Part shown: in pieces, positions 25,037 through 33,379 of the stretch | Numbering within the stretch: the first letter of the stretch is position 1 | Layout: each line of letters begins with the position of its first letter | Assembly (NCBI RefSeq): GCF_009908265.2 | Contig: NZ_JAAATX020000001.1 | Coordinates: forward strand, 62,001-126,000 | Direction: 5' to 3' | Length of the DNA: 64,000 nucleotides | Origin: Paragemmobacter amnigenus | GTDB taxonomy: Bacteria > Pseudomonadota > Alphaproteobacteria > Rhodobacterales > Rhodobacteraceae | The notes under the pieces: generated by a model | Databases searched by the model: none | What the model saw: only the letters and a program-made list of their open reading frames with translations | Told to the model about the DNA's origin: nothing | Position numbers and translations under genes: made by a program

Positions 25037-26449
25037 TCAATCCACGGGCTCTACTGGCAAGAGCGACCCGATCCGGCGCTCCATGACTTCGGCAGCCGAA
25101 AGGCAGCGTTCATCCTCGAACCAGCGCGCGATGATCTGCACGCCGACCGGCAGACCTCCCACCTTGCCTGCCGGAACGGTCAGCCCCGGCACGCCAAGGC
25201 CCGCCACCAGCGGCAAGGGACGGTAGGCGCGGATGATCTGGCCCATCGTCGCAAGGTCCACCGTGTCGTGGTCGATGGGCAAGGGCGGCACGCAGGTTGT
25301 GGGCGTCAGCACCAGGGGCCATGTCTGGAAGAACATCGCCCAAGCGCGGCGGATCGCCATGCGGCGGACCCAACCCTCGGTATGGGCGTTCTGGTCCAGC
25401 TTGGGCAAGCTGTCCGAGGTGAACAGGAACGACCGTCGGAAGGCCTCGTCGCCCAGCTCCATGAAGACAGCGCGCACCGGGTCGGAGGCATCGGCATACA
25501 AGAGCGCCATCCAAAGCTCGGCCATTTCCGACAGATGCGGAGGAGTCACCTCTTCGACGACATATCCCGCCTCCGACAGCCAGCCTGCCGCCTGCCGCAC
25601 CACGGCGGCCACGTCTGGATCAACCGGCGTATCGCCATCACCCAGCCACATCGCAACACGGCAAGGCAGGCGCTGTGCGGGCGTCACTTCGGGCGCGGGC
25701 ACCTGGTCGGGGTCGCGTGGATCGGGCTGGGCCAGGACCGACATACCCAGGCGCAGATCGCGGACGGAACGGGTGATCACGCCATCAGATGCACCGATCT
25801 GCAGCCCGATGGTGGCTTCACCGGTTTGCGACGGGTTGAAGGTGGGGATGAGACCCATTGTTCCTTTAATCGCGTAGACGCCGTTGACCGATCCGGGCAG
25901 GCGCAAGGATCCTGCCACATCATTGCCGTGCGCCAGCGCCCCGATCCCCGCCGCCACCGCCGCCCCCGCCCCCCCCGAAGACCCGCCCGGCGAGCGGGTC
26001 AGATCATGGGGATTGCGCGTGATGCCATGCAGATCGTTCGACGCGAACCAGCGATAGCAGAAGGCCGGCACATTGGTCTGCCCGATGATCACCGCGCCTG
26101 CCCTTTTCAGATTGGCCGTAGGAATTCCATCCTCGGCAACCCGGGCGTCTTTCAGCGCGACCAGCCCCGTGGTCGTGGCATGGCCTGCAAGGTCCGTGTC
26201 GATCTTCGTGGTGACCGGTACGCCATGCAGCGGGCCGAGCGGCAGGCCGTCGCGCACTGCGCGGTCGGCTGCATCGGCCGCGGCAAGGGCTTCCCCGTCG
26301 AACCGGTGCACGACGGCGTTCAGGGACGGGTTCACCGCGTCCATCCGTGCGAGGGCGGCCTCGGTCACCGCGCGGCTGCTGACGCGGCCCGCGCGGATCG
26401 CGGCGGCGGTGGCCGAGGCGTCAAGCTTGTAAAGATCGTCGGTTGCCAT
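25037..26449 (-). CDS. Amidase (amidase signature family)
   Basis: A 470-residue Ser-cisSer-Lys hydrolase. The triad is Lys82 (VTTKIDTD), cis-Ser157 (SPGGSSGG) and nucleophile Ser181 (AGSLRLPG), with the usual spacings of 75 and 24. Family members cleave amides, including aryl, nicotinamide-type and carbamoyl compounds; the substrate is unknown. AGAGGACC precedes the ATG at 26449, and upstream in-frame codons are GC-biased noise. The stop codon TGA is formed by the last three bases of the IS (25037-25039), so the true C-terminus may have been changed. It is the last gene of the transporter operon, which suggests it acts on the imported solute. Confidence 0.9.
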   Translation of the reverse strand: MATDDLYKLDASATAAAIRAGRVSSRAVTEAALARMDAVNPSLNAVVHRFDGEALAAADAADRAVRDGLPLGPLHGVPVTTKIDTDLAGHATTTGLVALKDARVAEDGIPTANLKRAGAVIIGQTNVPAFCYRWFASNDLHGITRNPHDLTRSPGGSSGGAGAAVAAGIGALAHGNDVAGSLRLPGSVNGVYAIKGTMGLIPTFNPSQTGEATIGLQIGASDGVITRSVRDLRLGMSVLAQPDPRDPDQVPAPEVTPAQRLPCRVAMWLGDGDTPVDPDVAAVVRQAAGWLSEAGYVVEEVTPPHLSEMAELWMALLYADASDPVRAVFMELGDEAFRRSFLFTSDSLPKLDQNAHTEGWVRRMAIRRAWAMFFQTWPLVLTPTTCVPPLPIDHDTVDLATMGQIIRAYRPLPLVAGLGVPGLTVPAGKVGGLPVGVQIIARWFEDERCLSAAEVMERRIGSLLPVEPVD

Positions 26450-26532
26450 CGCGGTCCTCTCGAAGGGTGGGAACAGGGCCGTGCCGTCTACCCCGAGGCA
26501 TCGGGCAGGCGTTACAGGTTGTGGTGGCGGCG

Positions 26533-26560
26533 CCTCGCCCCGGGTCACCCCGGCGCGAGG
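26533..26560 (-). terminator. Hairpin between binding-protein and amidase genes
   Basis: CCTCGC...GCGAGG plus inner CCGGG/CCCGG give an 11-bp stem with one C-C mismatch and a 4-nt loop. No T run follows, so partial termination or protection of the upstream mRNA is more likely than a full stop. It lies 11 nt past the binding-protein gene. Confidence 0.55.
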
Positions 26561-26570
26561 GCTGTGCGGA

Positions 26571-27599
26571 TCACTTGGTCAGGTCGGTCCAGATCCGGCT
26601 GTAAAGGTCCTGCACTTCGGTCGAGCAGGTTTGCTGGAACCGGGCCACCGGCGCGGCATCGTCAGGGATGGTCATTTCCGGAGCCGCCAGCAGGTCGGCG
26701 GACATGAAGGCCTCGCTGCCGGCAATCCCGTTGCCATATCCGGTGTAGTCCGAGATCATCGCGGCGTTTTCCGGATCCATGATGAAATTCAGGAACAGCT
26801 TCGCGTTCCGGACGTTCTGGGCGTCGGCCAGAATGGCGACATTGTCCTGCCATTTCAGGAAGCCTTCCTTGGGAAAGCCGTAGGTGAAGCCCGAGTTTTC
26901 CGCGCGGATACGCATGGCGGCACCGCTCCAGAAGACCGAGGCCTGCAGGTCTTCATTGATGAACTTCTCGAAACTCGCGTAGTCGATCGACGCCCAATGC
27001 TCTTTCGCGGCAACCAGCTTGTCCCGCGCGGCTTTCAGCACCTCCTTGTCCGTCGTGCAGGGCTGGCCGCCCACATACATGATCGCAAGATCGATCACGT
27101 CGTTCATGGATGGGACGACGTTGATCTTGCCTTTCAGCTCGTCCGGCGGGTCAAGGAAGATGGCCGAGGTGTTGATGTCGCCCGCGTAGACGTCCTTGTT
27201 GACCATGATGCCGGTCGTGCCCCAGACCCACGGCACGGTATAGGATCGGTCCGGGTCCCACTCCACGCTGACCCATTCCGGCGCGACGTGCTTGAAATTC
27301 TCCATCGTGTTCGGGTCGGACTTCAGCAGAAGGCCCTTCCCGATGTAGATCGGCACGACCGAGGCCGAGGGCACCACGATGTCAAAGCCGTGCCCGCCCG
27401 CCTCGATCTTGGCCATGGCGGTTTCGTTGCTGTCATATTCCGTAAGAGTGACCTCGACACCATAGGTCGTCTCGAACTTCTCGATCAGGTCCGGAGGCGT
27501 ATACAGGCCGAAATTGTAGATGTTCAGCACGCCTTCCGCAAAGGCAGGAAGCGTGGTTGCAGAAAGGATGGCCGTGGTCAGGACAAGTCTGGTCTTCAT
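26571..27599 (-). CDS. Spermidine/putrescine-type periplasmic binding protein (PotD/PotF-like)
   Basis: A 342-residue exported protein with a 21-residue Sec signal (ending PAFA). The mature start EGVLNIYNFGLYTPPDLIEKFE matches the PotD/PotF pattern, where the usual NWxxY becomes NFGLY. Other family strings are YDSNETAMAKIEAGGHGFDIVVPS and VPWVWGTTGIMVNKD, with a conserved acidic floor typical of cation binders. The substitution of Trp by Phe in the first pocket motif hints at a ligand other than plain putrescine. It lies after two permeases and before the amidase and should set the specificity of the system. Confidence 0.92.
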   Translation of the reverse strand: MKTRLVLTTAILSATTLPAFAEGVLNIYNFGLYTPPDLIEKFETTYGVEVTLTEYDSNETAMAKIEAGGHGFDIVVPSASVVPIYIGKGLLLKSDPNTMENFKHVAPEWVSVEWDPDRSYTVPWVWGTTGIMVNKDVYAGDINTSAIFLDPPDELKGKINVVPSMNDVIDLAIMYVGGQPCTTDKEVLKAARDKLVAAKEHWASIDYASFEKFINEDLQASVFWSGAAMRIRAENSGFTYGFPKEGFLKWQDNVAILADAQNVRNAKLFLNFIMDPENAAMISDYTGYGNGIAGSEAFMSADLLAAPEMTIPDDAAPVARFQQTCSTEVQDLYSRIWTDLTK

Positions 27600-27618
27600 G
27601 GCAGGCTCCTCTATCGGG

Positions 27619-28422
27619 TCAGGTCTTTTTTCTTGTCAGCAGCCACGACCCCGCAACAATCAGCACGCTGATCAGCAGAAGAAGCGAGGAGATGGCGTAG
27701 ATTTCCGAGGTCAGGTTGCGTTTCAGCTGGCCCAGAAGATACGTGGGCAGCGTGTCCTGGCCGGGCGATTTCAGGAATTCCGAGATGACGACGTCGTCCA
27801 GCGACACCACGAAGGCCAGCATGAAACCCGCAAGGATCGCCGGTGCCAGAAGCGGCAAGGTCACCTTGCGGAACGTGTAGAACCGGCTGGCGTAAAGGTC
27901 GGCAGCGGCGGTTTCCAGCGTCAGGTCCATGCCCTGCAGCCGCGCGCGGATCGGCATGTAGGCGAAGGGGATGCAGAAGGCGCTATGCGCGACGACCAGA
28001 TAGCCAAGACCCATATAGCCGGTCGCCTGCTTGATCTGGGCAAGGATGATCAGCAGCGCGATGGCCAGCACGATCTCGGGCACCATGAGGGGCTGGTTCA
28101 GGATCAGGTTGATCGCGCCTTCGCCCCGGAATCCCCTGCTGCGCGTGGTAGCGAGCGCCGCCATCGTCGCGGTCACCGTCGCCACAAGCGCGGCCGTCGT
28201 GGCGAGGATCAACGAGGTCTTTGCGGCGTTCAGAAACCCCTCGTTCTGCAGTGCGACGGCGTACCAGCGCAGCGACACGCCCTCCCACAGGCTGATCGAC
28301 TGGCCCCCGTTCAGCGAGTTCACAACCAGTATGACCATCGGGATGTAAAGGATCACGAAGCAGGCAATCGCCAGCGTCGCCGCTCCGGGAAGGCGGCGGA
28401 TGTCAAAGCCGCGCTCAACCAT
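27619..28422 (-). CDS. ABC transporter permease, PotC/PotI type
   Basis: A 267-residue permease with about six membrane helices and the EAA loop ETAAADLYASRFYTFRKVTLPLLAPAIL. The C-terminal LLTRKKT is basic. It overlaps the upstream permease gene by 8 nt and ends 19 nt before the binding-protein gene. Together with the neighbouring permease it forms the import channel. Confidence 0.9.
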   Translation of the reverse strand: MVERGFDIRRLPGAATLAIACFVILYIPMVILVVNSLNGGQSISLWEGVSLRWYAVALQNEGFLNAAKTSLILATTAALVATVTATMAALATTRSRGFRGEGAINLILNQPLMVPEIVLAIALLIILAQIKQATGYMGLGYLVVAHSAFCIPFAYMPIRARLQGMDLTLETAAADLYASRFYTFRKVTLPLLAPAILAGFMLAFVVSLDDVVISEFLKSPGQDTLPTYLLGQLKRNLTSEIYAISSLLLLISVLIVAGSWLLTRKKT

Positions 28423-29326
28423 CGCGCCGCTCCCGCGTTGTCAGGCGCGTGTACCAGACCAGCGCCACAAGAACCAAGGCCGTCAGCGTAAGCGACAGTG
28501 CCGCACCCAGGGGCCAGTCGCGGCCCTGGCCGAACTGCGTCTCGATCAGGTTTCCAAGCATGAGCGTCGTGCCGCCGCCCATGATGCGCGGGGTGACATA
28601 GGCACCAAGCGAGGGCACGAAGACCAGGATCGAGCCCGCAATGATCCCCGCCTTCACCTGCGGCAGGACCACCTTGCGCAGACAGTAAAGCCGCGAGGCA
28701 TAAAGGTCATATCCGGCCTCGGCCAGCCGGAAGTCGAACCGCTCGATCGCGGCATAGACCGGCAGCACCATTAGGGGCAGGAACACATAGGCCATGCCAA
28801 GCAGGATGGCGAAATTGGTGAACATCATCTGGATCGGGGCGTCGATCAGGCCAAGCCAAAGAAGCAGCCGGTTCACGATGCCGTCGCTGCGGATCATCTC
28901 CTGCACCGCGATGGTGCGCACCAGAAGGTTCGTCCAGAACGGAATGGTGATGAGAAACAGCCAGAACGCCCGCTGCCTTTGCGGCCGGGTGGCGATGAAC
29001 CAGGCCGTCGGCACACCGAGGACCAGCGTGATGCCCGTCGTTGCCAGAGACAACAGGACCGACCTTACAACAATGGTCAAATGTGCATCGGAGAGGCTGA
29101 CCGTGTCGTCGAAGATGTCGCGCTCGAACAGAACATGAAACCAGCCCTCGAACGAAATGATCCATTTCACGTTGCCGTAATCGCCGGGCGTCAGGAATGA
29201 ATAGGCAACGACGACGCCGAGCGGCAGGATCGAGAACAGGGTAATGATCGTGACGGCGGGCAGAGCGAGGACCCAGCGACGGCGCGTATCCGCGCGGATG
29301 GACAGGGTTTCGGCATCCGTCGCCAT
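28415..29326 (-). CDS. ABC transporter permease, PotB/PotH type
   Basis: A 303-residue permease with about six helices. The EAA loop reads LAEAGYDLYASRLYCLRKVVLPQVKAGI. I chose the ATG at 29326 because it lies 2 nt from the stop of the ATPase gene (starting within TGACATGG); 12 further upstream codons overlap that gene in another frame and look like noise. It pairs with the downstream PotC/PotI-type subunit. Confidence 0.9.
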   Translation of the reverse strand: MATDAETLSIRADTRRRWVLALPAVTIITLFSILPLGVVVAYSFLTPGDYGNVKWIISFEGWFHVLFERDIFDDTVSLSDAHLTIVVRSVLLSLATTGITLVLGVPTAWFIATRPQRQRAFWLFLITIPFWTNLLVRTIAVQEMIRSDGIVNRLLLWLGLIDAPIQMMFTNFAILLGMAYVFLPLMVLPVYAAIERFDFRLAEAGYDLYASRLYCLRKVVLPQVKAGIIAGSILVFVPSLGAYVTPRIMGGGTTLMLGNLIETQFGQGRDWPLGAALSLTLTALVLVALVWYTRLTTRERRDG

Positions 29327-29327
29327 G

Positions 29328-30398
29328 TCAGCCAGCCTCTTTGGGCAGAAGCCGAAGGGCATCGGTCGGCAGTGTGACTTCGATCACGTCGTCTTCGGCG
29401 CAGGGCGCACCGCCGCGCAGGGCGTTCTGGACACGCGCCACCATCCTTGCCCCATCCGCCAGCAACAGGTGCACATGCGTGTCCGTACCGAAATAGACCA
29501 GCCGTTCGACCCTTGCCGCGAGGGTCAGCCCACCGCCGCGCGCGGAGCCGAGGACCACATGCTCGGGCCGGACCATGAGCGTAACCGGCCCGTCGGGATG
29601 TGAGACGGGCAGTGGACCCGCTGCCTGCGAAAGCACGAGCCTTCCCCGAGCGCAGGTGGCGTCGAGAAAGTTGCTCTCGCCGATGAAGCTTGCGACAAAG
29701 CGGTTGGCGGGTTGGTCGTACAGTTCGCGCGGGGTGGCGATCTGCTGGATGCGTCCGCCGTTCATCACCGCGATGCGGTCGGACATGGTCAGCGCCTCTT
29801 CCTGGTCATGCGTAACGAAGATGAAGGTGAGGCCGGTTTCCTGCTGCAGCCGTTTCAGTTCGACCTGCATGTCCTTGCGCAGCTTCATGTCCAGGGCGGA
29901 CAGCGGCTCGTCCAGAAGCAGGATACGCGGCTTCGGCGCCAGCGCGCGTGCCAATGCCACCCGCTGCTGCTGACCGCCCGACAACTCGCCGCTCTTGCGG
30001 TGTGCCAGATGACCCAGCTGCACCAGCGCCAGCATCCGTTCGACCGTCGCGGCAATCTCTGAACGCGGCCGCCCCTGCGCTCCCAGCGCAAAGCCCACGT
30101 TCTCGGCGACGGTCATGTGCGGAAACAGGGCGTAGTTCTGGAAGACCGTGTTCACCGGCCGCTTGTTGGGAGGCAACCGGGCGATGTCACGACCGTCCAG
30201 CACAAGCTGGCCACCGCTGGGCGGCTCGAACCCCGCAATCAGGCGCAGAAGCGTGGTCTTGCCACAGCCTGACGGTCCAAGAAGCGTGAAGAACTCCCCT
30301 TCCGCAATCGGGAACGTGACTTCGCTCAAGGCGGTCACGGACGTCGCACCCCTCCCGAAGCTCTTCGTCAGGTTTCGAATCTCGAGCATCAGACCCAT
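29328..30398 (-). CDS. Spermidine/putrescine-type ABC transporter ATP-binding subunit
   Basis: A 356-residue ATPase and first gene of the leftward transporter-amidase operon. Walker [11 protein letters not shown]-loop [12 protein letters not shown], signature [15 protein letters not shown] and Walker [13 protein letters not shown] are complete, and a TOBE domain follows from about residue 245. Two starts are possible, 30398 and 30389 (MLEIRNL); the purine-rich GCGGGATGGG serves both. The gene diverges from the TetR gene across 85 nt that contain palindromes, so TetR probably controls it. Confidence 0.92.
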   Translation of the reverse strand: MGLMLEIRNLTKSFGRGATSVTALSEVTFPIAEGEFFTLLGPSGCGKTTLLRLIAGFEPPSGGQLVLDGRDIARLPPNKRPVNTVFQNYALFPHMTVAENVGFALGAQGRPRSEIAATVERMLALVQLGHLAHRKSGELSGGQQQRVALARALAPKPRILLLDEPLSALDMKLRKDMQVELKRLQQETGLTFIFVTHDQEEALTMSDRIAVMNGGRIQQIATPRELYDQPANRFVASFIGESNFLDATCARGRLVLSQAAGPLPVSHPDGPVTLMVRPEHVVLGSARGGGLTLAARVERLVYFGTDTHVHLLLADGARMVARVQNALRGGAPCAEDDVIEVTLPTDALRLLPKEAG

Positions 30399-30419
30399 CC
30401 CGCTGGATGGTCTAGGCGT

Positions 30420-30451
30420 ATTGACAAAATAACTTTAGTCAATCAAAAGTT
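30420..30451. promoter_or_regulatory. Palindromes in the divergent TetR/transporter promoter
   Basis: ATTGAC (30420-30425) is mirrored by GTCAAT (30438-30443), and AACTTT (30431-30436) by AAAGTT (30446-30451). The two overlapping inverted repeats lie in an AT-rich 60-bp stretch, unlike the GC-rich surroundings. TTGACA at 30421 could be a -35 element, but I do not see a good -10. The likely occupant is the adjacent TetR protein. Confidence 0.55.
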
Positions 30452-30483
30452 TTATCGACATAAGTTTTTGGGATGTAGGGCCG

Positions 30484-31164
30484 ATGGAACATCTGGCAGA
30501 CAGTGCCAAGCCTGGCCTGCGGGATCGCAAAAAGGCACGGCGCCGGGACGAGATCATCGCCGCCGCCCGAGACCTGTTCACCCTGCAAGGCATCGACGCC
30601 ACGACCATGGCCGAGATCGCGGCGGCGGCAGAAGTGTCGACACCGACCGTCTTCAACTACTTCGGCTCGAAGGACGGCATCCTGATCGCGATGATTTCGG
30701 AAGGGACCAGAGAGGCGCGCGAGCGGGACAAGGGCCTGCATTGGCGCGAGGGGGCCGATCTGGTCACCCTCATTGTCGATCTGTTCCTGCGCGTCTCGTC
30801 GCGGACCTTGGATGTCGCGGGCAAACGCGTGTGGCGCTACGCCGAAGCAGCCGCCATCCGGCATCCGGAAACCGGTCTGTCGAAGGAATACCGAAATGTC
30901 TCCAACGCGTTGCATGTCTTCCTCACCGACTTTCTGGCAGAGCTTGACCTGCAGACCCGGGCGGCAGGCGACTGCCCGCCCGCTTTCCTTGCCGAAGTGC
31001 TGATCGAACGCTGGATGCCCTGTTTCATCCACCTGATCACCTCGGAAGAGCAGACTTTGACCCAACACAGGGCCGTGCTTCAGGCACAATTTGAACCGCT
31101 GATCGACCTCATCTTCACCGACGCCTGCGTGGAACGCCCGCACCGCAAGGGTGCAACGGCATGA
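30484..31164 (+). CDS. TetR-family transcriptional regulator of the accessory block
   Basis: A 226-residue regulator. The HTH spans about residues 15-62 (RDEIIAAARDLFTLQGIDATTMAEIAAAAEVSTPTVFNYFGSKDGIL), the TetR consensus. The long C-terminal helical domain will hold the effector pocket; WMPCFIHLITSEEQTL is unusual in carrying a lone Cys. It starts the rightward operon, overlapping the start region of the following DUF3237 gene, and diverges from the transporter operon. It probably senses the imported compound or a breakdown product. Confidence 0.9.
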   Translation: MEHLADSAKPGLRDRKKARRRDEIIAAARDLFTLQGIDATTMAEIAAAAEVSTPTVFNYFGSKDGILIAMISEGTREARERDKGLHWREGADLVTLIVDLFLRVSSRTLDVAGKRVWRYAEAAAIRHPETGLSKEYRNVSNALHVFLTDFLAELDLQTRAAGDCPPAFLAEVLIERWMPCFIHLITSEEQTLTQHRAVLQAQFEPLIDLIFTDACVERPHRKGATA

Positions 31165-31187
31165 CGGCAGAACGGAAAGGATCGGAC

Positions 31188-31673
31188 ATGCCATCTGACG
31201 GTCTGGCCGCGGACATCACCTCTCTGGGTGCCCGGACTTCGCCGGGTCAGCCAAGGGTCCGGCGCGCCTGCGTGATCCGCGCGGATCTGGGGCAGGCCCT
31301 GGAATTCTCCGCCGCCAGCGGCAGGGTCCGCGCCATGTTCCCGATTGCCGGCGGCGAGGCGCGCGGTATCGGCTGGTCGGCACGCATCCTGCCCGGCGGG
31401 GCGGATTTCGCCGTCCGTCTGCCCGACGGCACCTACGAGATCGAGGCGCGCTATTGTCTGGAACTTGAGGACGGCACACCTGTGATGGTGACCAATGCCG
31501 GACGCATGTTCCCGCAACCCGACGGCAGCTATGCCGGCCGGACGCGCGCCATGCTCGAGGTTCCGGACGGGCCGCACCGGACACTGGGGGACGCCGTCTA
31601 CTTGGGCACGGCCTTGGCCGAGCCGGGTGACGAAAACCATGTCTACATCGAACTGTGGGAGGCGCCCGTCTGA
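31188..31673 (+). CDS. DUF3237-family protein, first copy
   Basis: A 161-residue protein with the core strand pattern of DUF3237 barrels: FPIAGGEARGIGWSARILPGGADFAVRLPDGTYEIEARYCLELEDGTPVMVTNAGRM. The key ILPGGADF block matches the second copy at 32939. DUF3237 proteins are small beta-barrels of unknown or isomerase/hydrolase-like role, often found in aromatic degradation clusters. AAGGA lies 6 nt before this ATG. An alternative ATG at 31161 overlaps the TetR stop (ATGA) and would add nine residues. The FAD monooxygenase gene follows within 18 nt. Confidence 0.78.
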   Translation: MPSDGLAADITSLGARTSPGQPRVRRACVIRADLGQALEFSAASGRVRAMFPIAGGEARGIGWSARILPGGADFAVRLPDGTYEIEARYCLELEDGTPVMVTNAGRMFPQPDGSYAGRTRAMLEVPDGPHRTLGDAVYLGTALAEPGDENHVYIELWEAPV

Positions 31674-31691
31674 GGCGGGCGGGAAAGACCA

Positions 31692-32942
31692 ATGATTCTG
31701 ATTGCCGGGGCTGGCATTGCCGGACTGACCTTGGGGCTGACCCTGCATCAACTTGGCCTGCCCTTCCGCATCCTTGAACGCGTCGCGGGCCTTCGCCCCT
31801 TGGGCGTCGGGATAAACATCCAGCCCAACGCCGTGCGCGAGCTTTTCGACCTCGGTCTGGAGGCAGAGCTTGACCGGATCGGCATCCGGACCCGGCAATA
31901 TGGATTTTACACCAAGACCGGCCTGCCTATCTGGGTCGAACCGCGCGGGCTAGCTGCGGGCTATGCCTGGCCGCAATTCTCGCTGCATCGCGGCCAGTTC
32001 CAGATGCTGCTCCTGAAGGTGCTTCAGGACCGCGCGGGCGATGTGGTCGAGACGGGCGCCGGTATCGCCGGAGTCGAAACCGGTGACCGCGGCGCAACCC
32101 TGATCCTGACGGACGGTCGGCGGGTGTCGGGCGATGTGGCGATTGCCGCCGACGGCATCCACTCGGCGATCCGCAAGCAGATGGTGCCGGATGAAGGAGA
32201 GCCGATCTGGAACGGCGCCATCATGTGGCGCGGTACCTCGCCGGGGCGGCATTTCCTTGGCGGGAATGCGATGTTCCTTGCCGGACATGATACCCAGCGC
32301 TTCGTAGCCTATCCGCTGACGCCCGAAGACCCCGCGACCGGCATGGCAACGATCAACTGGATTGCCGAGATGCGGGTGGATCCAGCCCGCGCGATGGCCA
32401 AGGGCGACTGGAACCGTCCGGCCGACAAGGCCGATTTCCTTCCGGCTTTCGAGGGCTGGGATTTCGGCTGGGTCGATTGCCCCGGTCTGATCCGCGCCTC
32501 CGGCCTGGTTTACGAATATCCCATGGTAGACCGCGAGCCGCTGCCCTCATGGACCGACGGCTGCGTCACCCTGATGGGCGATGCGGCGCATGCGACCTAT
32601 CCCGTGGGCTCGAACGGCGCGACTCAGGCGATCATCGACGCCCGCAAGCTCGGCGCGGCCATCCGCGATCATGGCCCGAACCGCACGGCCCTTCTTGCCT
32701 ACGAGGCCGAGATGCGCCCCCGCGCCGAAGGCATCCTGCGCGCCAATCGCGGCAAGGGACCGGATGCGGTGATGCAGATGGTCGAGGACCTGTGCGGCGG
32801 CGTCTTTGACGACCTTGAACCGATCCTGCCGCGCGAAAAGCTGGCGGCCCATGCCGAACACTACAAGCGCCTGTCGGGCTTCTCGGTCGAGGTGCTGAAC
32901 GCCCAGCCGCCGATCATCGGGGCCATGGAGCGGGTGGCATGA
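31692..32942 (+). CDS. FAD-dependent monooxygenase, PhzS/salicylate hydroxylase-like
   Basis: A 416-residue group A flavin monooxygenase. GAGIAG at 6-11 is the dinucleotide fold start, IAADGIHSAIRKQ carries the DG motif that contacts FAD and NAD(P)H, and LMGDAAHATYPVGSNGATQAIIDA is the GD motif. The ordering and length resemble PhzS (phenazine-1-carboxylate monooxygenase) and related ring hydroxylases. It likely hydroxylates an aromatic or N-heterocyclic acid. The stop overlaps the second DUF3237 gene by 4 nt. Its genetic link to the amidase-importer operon suggests one pathway. Confidence 0.9.
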   Translation: MILIAGAGIAGLTLGLTLHQLGLPFRILERVAGLRPLGVGINIQPNAVRELFDLGLEAELDRIGIRTRQYGFYTKTGLPIWVEPRGLAAGYAWPQFSLHRGQFQMLLLKVLQDRAGDVVETGAGIAGVETGDRGATLILTDGRRVSGDVAIAADGIHSAIRKQMVPDEGEPIWNGAIMWRGTSPGRHFLGGNAMFLAGHDTQRFVAYPLTPEDPATGMATINWIAEMRVDPARAMAKGDWNRPADKADFLPAFEGWDFGWVDCPGLIRASGLVYEYPMVDREPLPSWTDGCVTLMGDAAHATYPVGSNGATQAIIDARKLGAAIRDHGPNRTALLAYEAEMRPRAEGILRANRGKGPDAVMQMVEDLCGGVFDDLEPILPREKLAAHAEHYKRLSGFSVEVLNAQPPIIGAMERVA

Positions 32943-33379
32943 CCCTCTTTGCCGAATTCCGCCTGCAGGTCGGTCGCCCCGTCGCTCTGGGCAATGACGG
33001 CTTTGGCGAGGCGCGGATCGTGCCCATCTTGGGCGGAACGGTCAGCGGCCCCGGCCTGACGGGCACGATCCTGCCCGGCGGGGCCGACGAACAGCGCATC
33101 CGCGCCGATGGCCTGACCCGCATCCATGCACGCTATGTCATCCGCGCCGAAGACGGGTGTCTCATTCGGGTCGACAGCCAGGGCCTGCGTCACGCCCCTC
33201 CCGAGGTGATGGCTGCCATGATGCGCGGGGAACGCGTCGACCCGACCCAGGTCTACTTCCGCACGGTGATCCGGTTCGAAACTGCTACCGAAGTGCACGA
33301 CCACCTGAACCGAAGCCTTTTCCTGTCCGAGGGACAGCGTGAACCCGATGCCGTCGTTCTGCGGTTGACTCGCCTTTGA
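32939..33379 (+). CDS. DUF3237-family protein, second copy
   Basis: A 146-residue protein, full family length. It begins FAEFRLQVGRPVALG, continues ILGGTVSGPGLTGTILPGGADEQ and ARYVIRAEDG, and ends with LRHAPPEVMAAMMRGERVDP and YFRTVIRFET, a near-consensus DUF3237 sequence. It overlaps the monooxygenase stop by 4 nt. Two divergent DUF3237 genes around one monooxygenase suggest sequential or heteromeric use. It is the last gene of the rightward operon. Confidence 0.88.
   Translation: MTLFAEFRLQVGRPVALGNDGFGEARIVPILGGTVSGPGLTGTILPGGADEQRIRADGLTRIHARYVIRAEDGCLIRVDSQGLRHAPPEVMAAMMRGERVDPTQVYFRTVIRFETATEVHDHLNRSLFLSEGQREPDAVVLRLTRL

Larger units (their letters stand above)
23724..25039 (+). mobile_element. 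IS3-family insertion sequence, 1316 bp
   Basis: The ends are perfect 22-bp inverted repeats, 23724-23745 and 25018-25039, beginning TGAGCTGCTGCTGGTTTCGT and ending CA as IS3 elements do. It carries OrfA and OrfB frames. The flanks (AGGG on the left, ATCC on the right) show no target duplication. It sits inside the first IS remnant on the left but abuts an amidase gene on the right, so DNA was lost or rearranged after insertion. Confidence 0.88.
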
